From assembly GCA_964291305.2 (NCBI GenBank), contig OZ219783.1, forward strand, positions 558,001-622,000: a DNA stretch of 64,000 nt, given 5' to 3'. The position numbers were made by a program, and so were the translations under genes. The DNA comes from VXNF01 sp964291305. GTDB lineage: Bacteria; Actinomycetota; Acidimicrobiia; Acidimicrobiales; CATQHL01. The notes below the pieces were generated by a model. That model saw nothing but the letters and a program-made list of their open reading frames with translations, searched no databases and had not been told where the DNA came from. Each line of letters begins with the position of its first letter. Positions within the stretch are counted from its first letter, which is position 1. Below, in pieces: positions 59,809 through 64,000 of the stretch.

Positions 59809-60963
59809 TCAGAGTTCGGGGTTGAAGGGAATCTCCAGCGTGCCGTCCTTGATGGCTTCGCGTGCGGCTTCGAGTTCGTCGAGCGTGGCTTCGATGATCT
59901 CGACCATCTCGGGCGGGCCGTTCTCTAAGAAGTCGGGGTTCATGACCATGTCCACACCACCCTCGGCTACCCCAGCGCCGATGTAGCCGGGTGTGTAGTC
60001 GTCGCTCAGAGCGTGTTCTACCTGGGCGTAGAGAATCTCGGCCCAGTACAGCAGGACGCTGGCGATCACGGCTGAACTCGTGAAGTAGTTCTCCGAGCCG
60101 CCGATTACATAGCCGCCCTTCTCCTCAGCAGCTTGGATTACTCCGAGGTCGGTGGCCGCCGCGTCGGTCATGATGATGTCCACGCCGCCGTCGTACAGCG
60201 CCGCGCCCAGTTCGCGCCCCTTGGCGGGATCTTCGAACGAGTCGGCGAAGGCGGCCTCACCTGTGATCGACGAGTCCTTTGTCTGCGCTGCGGCCACGAA
60301 GGCGTTGTAGTCGGCGTTCAGCGACGGGATAGACACGCCGCCCACGAATCCAACCTTGCCTGTGGTGTTTAGCTCGCCCGCTAGGAGCCCCGCCAGGTAA
60401 GTGCCCTTGTAATAGTCGAAACCGATGGAGACGAGATTGTCGATGCCATCTTCGAATCCGAAGATGTGGATCCAGCGGGTATCGGGGTACTCCGGAGCCA
60501 ACAGAGTGACGACCTCCTGCATGGGTGGGAACGTGACTGCGATGATGTCGGTGCCCTGGTTGGCGAGGTTCCGTAGGGTCGCCTCGAAAGTTGAGGGGTC
60601 GGTCGCTTCGATGAAGGTGATGTCGGCACCGAAGTCGGCTTCAACCATCTCCAGACCTTGGACGAGGCTGTCGATTGGTCCCAGGTCGCCGGCTCGCTGG
60701 TTAGCCACTAGGGCAACGGTTACCGGCTCTTCCGGCGCGGGCGCGGGTTCCGGCGGCGGTGGCGGTTCGGGTGCAGGTTCGGGCGCGGGCGCCGGTTCCG
60801 CTGGCGGAGGTGGCGGTTCGGGTGCAGGTTCCGGGGCCGGCGCCGGAGCAGGTTCAGGCGCGGGTGCCGGTGCTGCGGTCATTCCGCCGTCGTCCTCGCC
60901 GCAGGCTGCCGCAACCAATGCAACAGCCACGAAGAGGGCCAAGAAAATGCGTCGATGTCTCAT
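59809..60963 (-). CDS. BMP-family basic membrane lipoprotein (solute-binding)
   Basis: The start at 60963 follows GGGAGG and gives a lipoprotein leader (MRHRRIFLALFVAVALVAAAC). Residues 25-80 are Pro/Ala/Glu repeats (PAPAPEPAPEPPPPPAEP), a wall-spanning linker. The BMP fold follows: VALVANQRAGDLGPIDSLVQ, GTDIIAVTFPPMQEVV, GTYLAGLLAGELNTTGKVGF, VGGVSIPSLNADYNAFVAA and DIIMTDAAATDLGVIQAAEE. BMP proteins bind nucleosides, purines, riboflavin or related compounds. It is the first gene of its leftward operon. The ligand is unknown. Confidence 0.93.
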   Translation of the reverse strand: MRHRRIFLALFVAVALVAAACGEDDGGMTAAPAPAPEPAPAPAPEPAPEPPPPPAEPAPAPEPAPEPPPPPEPAPAPEEPVTVALVANQRAGDLGPIDSLVQGLEMVEADFGADITFIEATDPSTFEATLRNLANQGTDIIAVTFPPMQEVVTLLAPEYPDTRWIHIFGFEDGIDNLVSIGFDYYKGTYLAGLLAGELNTTGKVGFVGGVSIPSLNADYNAFVAAAQTKDSSITGEAAFADSFEDPAKGRELGAALYDGGVDIIMTDAAATDLGVIQAAEEKGGYVIGGSENYFTSSAVIASVLLYWAEILYAQVEHALSDDYTPGYIGAGVAEGGVDMVMNPDFLENGPPEMVEIIEATLDELEAAREAIKDGTLEIPFNPEL

Positions 60964-61050
60964 CGGATCCTCCCTGTTCGACACGTAATCGCTCACACTA
61001 AGCCAGATCTGCACTCCATAGAAATGGGGCGGTAGAAATGCGCCGGTCGC

Positions 61051-62247
61051 TCACGGTGCTGTCCACGCCAGCACCCCCGAGGCCGTTAGCGCCTTGATCC
61101 GTTCGGGCTCGATGCCGTATTCCTTTAGCGCCAGAGCGGCTCCCTCACCCAGCGCCGGCGGCGGTCGGTGTGGCACCGGCGGCGTGTCGGGTAGGTGCAC
61201 CGGTGAGGCCACCGACCGCAGAGTCTCTGATCCGTTGCGAGCTATCTCGGCAATCATGGGCGCGGTGTGCGGGTCGGTCAGCGCCTCCGTCAAAGTTCGC
61301 ACCGGCGCACAGAGCACGTCCTCAGCCTCCAGCCGGGCGATCACCTCGGCGGTGCTAAAGCGACCGATGGCATCGACTAGCAGGGCTTGCAGTCGGGGTT
61401 TGTTGGCAGCCTGTTGCTCCATGCCGGCGAAGTCCGGGTGCTCCGATAGGTCTTCCAAGTCCAGGGCGGCGCAGATATCGCGCAGCGGGTTGGGTTTGAA
61501 GGCGCCAACTAGCACGATCTCGCCGTCGCTGGTGGCGAAGGTCCCGACTAGGGGCAGTCGCGCCCAGTTCAAGCTGGCGCGATTCATCAGCGCCATTGTG
61601 GCCTCGAGGATCTGCATGGCCAGCAGCGAGTCGTACAACGAGACCTCCACCCGCTGACCTCGGCCGCTCCGCTCCCGCTGCAACAGAGCCATGAGGATGC
61701 CCTGTACCATGTTCATTCCCGCGGTGTAGTCGGCTAGGGCGATGGGATAGATGGCGGTGGGGTGAGCGTCATCGGCCTTGTGTGACATGGCGCCAGTGAG
61801 AGCTTGCGCCAGGATGTCCTGGCCTCCCTTGCGCACGTAGACTCCCTCGGTGCCGAATCCGGTGCCCTGAGCCCAGACGATGCGCGGGTTCAACTCCGAC
61901 AGCCGTGTGTAGCCCAGTCCTAGCCGCTCCATAACCCCCGGCCGGTAGTTGTTGACTACCACGTCGGCCACCCGCGCCAGATCTTCGATCAGCCGCAGAC
62001 CCTCGGGTTCCCGCAGGTTGATCGCCAGGCTGCGCTTGTTGCGGTTCACCGCGCCGAAAGCGGGATGCAGGGGGCCGTCGGGGTCCACGAGCGCCTGGCG
62101 GAAAATGTCCCCGGTGCCTGGTCGTTCTATTTTCAGCACATCAGCGCCGTGGTCGGCCAGCAGTTGAGTCGCCACCGGCCCCATCACGATCTGAGAGAAG
62201 TCCAAGATTCTGATCCCCGAGAGGGGTTGATCGCCGGGGAAGTTCAT
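61051..62247 (-). CDS. CaiB/BaiF (family III) CoA-transferase
   Basis: A 398-residue protein of family III: LSGIRILDFSQIVMGPVATQ, LLADHGADVLKIERPGTGD, NRNKRSLAINL, VADVVVNNYRPGVMERLGLG, a catalytic-Asp region GGQDILAQALTGAMSHK and ADYTAGMNMVQGILMALLQR. It transfers CoA between carboxylic acids through an aspartyl-CoA intermediate. It stands between the BMP importer and a divergent GMC oxidoreductase and probably activates an imported or oxidised acid. The substrate is not predictable. Confidence 0.92.
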   Translation of the reverse strand: MNFPGDQPLSGIRILDFSQIVMGPVATQLLADHGADVLKIERPGTGDIFRQALVDPDGPLHPAFGAVNRNKRSLAINLREPEGLRLIEDLARVADVVVNNYRPGVMERLGLGYTRLSELNPRIVWAQGTGFGTEGVYVRKGGQDILAQALTGAMSHKADDAHPTAIYPIALADYTAGMNMVQGILMALLQRERSGRGQRVEVSLYDSLLAMQILEATMALMNRASLNWARLPLVGTFATSDGEIVLVGAFKPNPLRDICAALDLEDLSEHPDFAGMEQQAANKPRLQALLVDAIGRFSTAEVIARLEAEDVLCAPVRTLTEALTDPHTAPMIAEIARNGSETLRSVASPVHLPDTPPVPHRPPPALGEGAALALKEYGIEPERIKALTASGVLAWTAP

Positions 62248-62288
62248 AGCTTTGAGATAGCTCTCCTACAGCAAAATATAGTACTTAG

Positions 62289-63959
62289 ATGCTGAAGCCT
62301 AAGCAGCAGACATTTCAGACGGCGCGGGGACCCGCCCAGAACCCTGTCGCAGATGTGCTGATCGTCGGCTCTGGGGCCTCGGGTTCGGTGGCCGCTGTTC
62401 GACTCGCCGGCGCCGGCTTCAGCGTGGTCTGCCTAGAACAGGGCGACTGGGCGCAAACCGCCGACTACATGAGCGCCACCCCGGAGGCCGAACTGGCCTG
62501 GGTGCAGCGCTGGAATCCCGCCCCCAACGTGCGGGCCAACCAGGCCGACTACCCGCTCACCGGCGACGCCGACATCCGCCCGGTCATGTACAACGGCGTT
62601 GGCGGGGGGCTGGTGCAGTGGGCGGCCATGTGGCAGCCGCTGCTCGTCTCGGACTTCAGGGTTCGCTCACTCGACGGGGTGGCCGACGACTGGCCGATCA
62701 GCTGGGACGACCTGGCCCCCCACTACGCCTCGGTAGCGCACGAAATGTCGGTATCGGGCCTGGCCGGCGACCCAGCGCTGCCCGAGCTGGGCGTCTATCC
62801 CAACCCGCCGATCGCCATTGGGAAGGTCGGCCAGGCGGCGGCCGCCGGGATGGACCGGCTGGGCTGGCACTGGTGGCCCGGTGCCAACGCCATTGCCTCG
62901 CGCCGCCATGGCAAGCTGCAGGCTTGCCAGCGCCGCGGCACCTGTATGACCGGCTGCCCAGAGAGCGCCAAGGCAACCCCCTCGCTGACCCACTGGCCGG
63001 CCGCGCTGGCCGCTGGCGCCGACCTCATCACTGGCGCCCGAGTCGCCGAGATCCCCCTCGACAAGCGGGGTCGGGCGATAGGTGCCGTATATCTGGACGC
63101 CGCCGGCAACCAGCATTTCCAGCGGGCGCAGGTAGTGATTCTGGCCGCCAACGCCGTGGGCACGGCCCGCCTGCTGCTCCTGTCGAAGTCGGCGCGCTTT
63201 CCCGACGGGCTGGCTAACTCCTCTGGCCTAGTAGGGCGCCGGCTAATGCAGCACCCCTACCGCACCGTCACCGCCGTGTGCGAAGAGCCGCTGGAAAGTT
63301 GGCAGGGCCCCTGGGGTCAGAGCATCTATTCCTTGGAGTTCGCCGAGAGCCATCCCAGCCGAGACTTCGTGCGTGGTGCCAAGTGGATGGTCATGCCCCA
63401 CGGCGGTCCAATGTTCGCCGTGGCGGAGTATCACGAGGCGCATCGTCACGAGGGCTTCGAGGCCATCTGGGGGGAGAGTTTCCACCGGGCTACAGCAGAG
63501 CTGCTCGGGCACTCGTTCACTTGGGGTATCCAGGCGGAGGACCTGCCAGAAGAGCACAACCGAGTAGTCCTCGACCCGGATGTGTGCGACAGCTCGGGGT
63601 TGCCGACAGCCAGAATCCAGTACCGGGTGTCGGAAAACTCGCGGCGGATGCTGGACTTCAATGTGGCCCGAGCCGTAGAGGCCGCCGAAGCTGCCGGGGC
63701 AACCCAAACCCTGGTGAGAGAAATCTGGCCCAGCGGAATCGGCCACGTGCTGGGCACCACACCGATGGGTAACGACCCTGCCAGCTCGGTAGTGGATCGC
63801 TGGTGCCGGGCTCACGACGTGCCGAACCTTTACGTGATCGACGGAGGGGTGTTTGTGACCGGCGGATCAGCTAATCCCACCGCCACGATCATGGCCAACG
63901 CTCAGCGCGTGACCGACCACCTGATTGGGACGCGGACCTCCCAGGAGGTGCCGGGGTGA
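62289..63959 (+). CDS. GMC-family FAD oxidoreductase
   Basis: The 556-residue protein has an N-terminal Rossmann motif VLIVGSGASGSVAAVRLAGA, GGGLVQWAAMWQP, CQRRGTCMTGCPESAKA (a Cys cluster typical of gluconate/sorbitol dehydrogenase-type GMC subunits) and a C-terminal catalytic region HVLGTTPMGNDPASSVVD with FVTGGSANPTATIMANAQR. It oxidises an alcohol or sugar, passing electrons to a partner. The next gene, starting at 63956 with 4 bp overlap, would fit the small third subunit of such complexes. No twin-Arg leader is visible on this subunit. Confidence 0.9.
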   Translation: MLKPKQQTFQTARGPAQNPVADVLIVGSGASGSVAAVRLAGAGFSVVCLEQGDWAQTADYMSATPEAELAWVQRWNPAPNVRANQADYPLTGDADIRPVMYNGVGGGLVQWAAMWQPLLVSDFRVRSLDGVADDWPISWDDLAPHYASVAHEMSVSGLAGDPALPELGVYPNPPIAIGKVGQAAAAGMDRLGWHWWPGANAIASRRHGKLQACQRRGTCMTGCPESAKATPSLTHWPAALAAGADLITGARVAEIPLDKRGRAIGAVYLDAAGNQHFQRAQVVILAANAVGTARLLLLSKSARFPDGLANSSGLVGRRLMQHPYRTVTAVCEEPLESWQGPWGQSIYSLEFAESHPSRDFVRGAKWMVMPHGGPMFAVAEYHEAHRHEGFEAIWGESFHRATAELLGHSFTWGIQAEDLPEEHNRVVLDPDVCDSSGLPTARIQYRVSENSRRMLDFNVARAVEAAEAAGATQTLVREIWPSGIGHVLGTTPMGNDPASSVVDRWCRAHDVPNLYVIDGGVFVTGGSANPTATIMANAQRVTDHLIGTRTSQEVPG

Positions 63960-64000
63960 GCGGTCCTCGCCTCGACGATTCGCAACGGGCGGCGTTGGCT
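63956..64000 (+). CDS. Start of a gene coupled to the GMC oxidoreductase (partial)
   Basis: A GTG at 63956 overlaps the GMC stop (GTGA) and follows AGGAGG. Only 15 codons are in the window (VSGPRLDDSQRAALA). The pattern xxLxxxQRAALA resembles the beginning of gluconate 2-dehydrogenase subunit 3-like proteins, which accompany GMC subunits, but the piece is too short to be sure. Confidence 0.5.
   Translation, partial: MSGPRLDDSQRAALA

Overview
The window looks like a chromosomal segment of a high-GC actinobacterium. The basis is the 13E12/DUF222-HNH gene, a SigK/RskA pair beside a fasciclin lipoprotein (an arrangement known from mycobacteria), lipoproteins ending their leaders in AAC-GDDD-like sequence, and the many SDR, CoA-transferase, luciferase-like and ABC genes. 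An uncultured Acidimicrobiia-type marine or host-associated lineage would fit, but that placement is inference. No rRNA, tRNA, CRISPR array or cas gene was seen.

0-8 kb is an accessory region. It holds the end of a GFA gene, an IclR regulator, and a methyltransferase-Mrr fusion broken by a 13-base G tract and preceded by a coupled 48-codon gene. An AT-rich noncoding stretch follows. An IS3-type element is then found cut in two by a 1.5 kb insert that carries one secreted-protein gene. After a decayed DUF433 gene comes a second secreted protein (a lipoprotein with a Thr-rich hexanucleotide-repeat stalk) that shares its C-terminal domain with the first.

8-19 kb is a one-carbon and redox block. 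etfA, etfB and a dimethylglycine/sarcosine-dehydrogenase-like flavoprotein run leftward. Formate-THF ligase and an MTHFR-like gene run rightward from the same divergent promoter region, which contains a perfect palindrome. Together they can take methyl groups from N-methylated amines into folate C1 units, with electrons passing to ETF. An orphan ABC ATPase, a luciferase-like monooxygenase and a Rieske oxygenase follow.

19-32 kb holds a dipeptide-type ABC importer without ATPases, an alpha/beta hydrolase, an AlkD-like protein, the TcmP + DUF5131 pair, a 13E12 HNH protein, a YHYH lipoprotein and a membrane-anchored glutamate-synthase-like enzyme. Between 17.9 and 31.4 kb the gene borders repeatedly carry a pattern not explained by the genes: a 28-38 bp sequence occurs twice, 69-72 bp apart, around a different 33-42 bp middle. 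The repeated sequence differs at every locus. This is the most unusual signal in the window.

32-44 kb holds a CocE-type hydrolase, the SigK-RskA-fasciclin locus, a 12-residue-repeat protein, a class II aldolase homologue lacking most metal-binding His, a VOC protein, an acyl-CoA-dehydrogenase-like enzyme, an IlvD/Edd dehydratase and two SDRs. 44-56 kb is one long catabolic operon: a sugar ABC importer (binding protein starting at an apparent ATT codon, two permeases, ATPase at the far end), a small zinc protein, HyuA/HyuB, an alpha/alpha-barrel protein and a D-2-hydroxyacid dehydrogenase. 56-64 kb is a convergent BMP-type ABC importer, a family III CoA-transferase, a GMC oxidoreductase and the start of one more gene.
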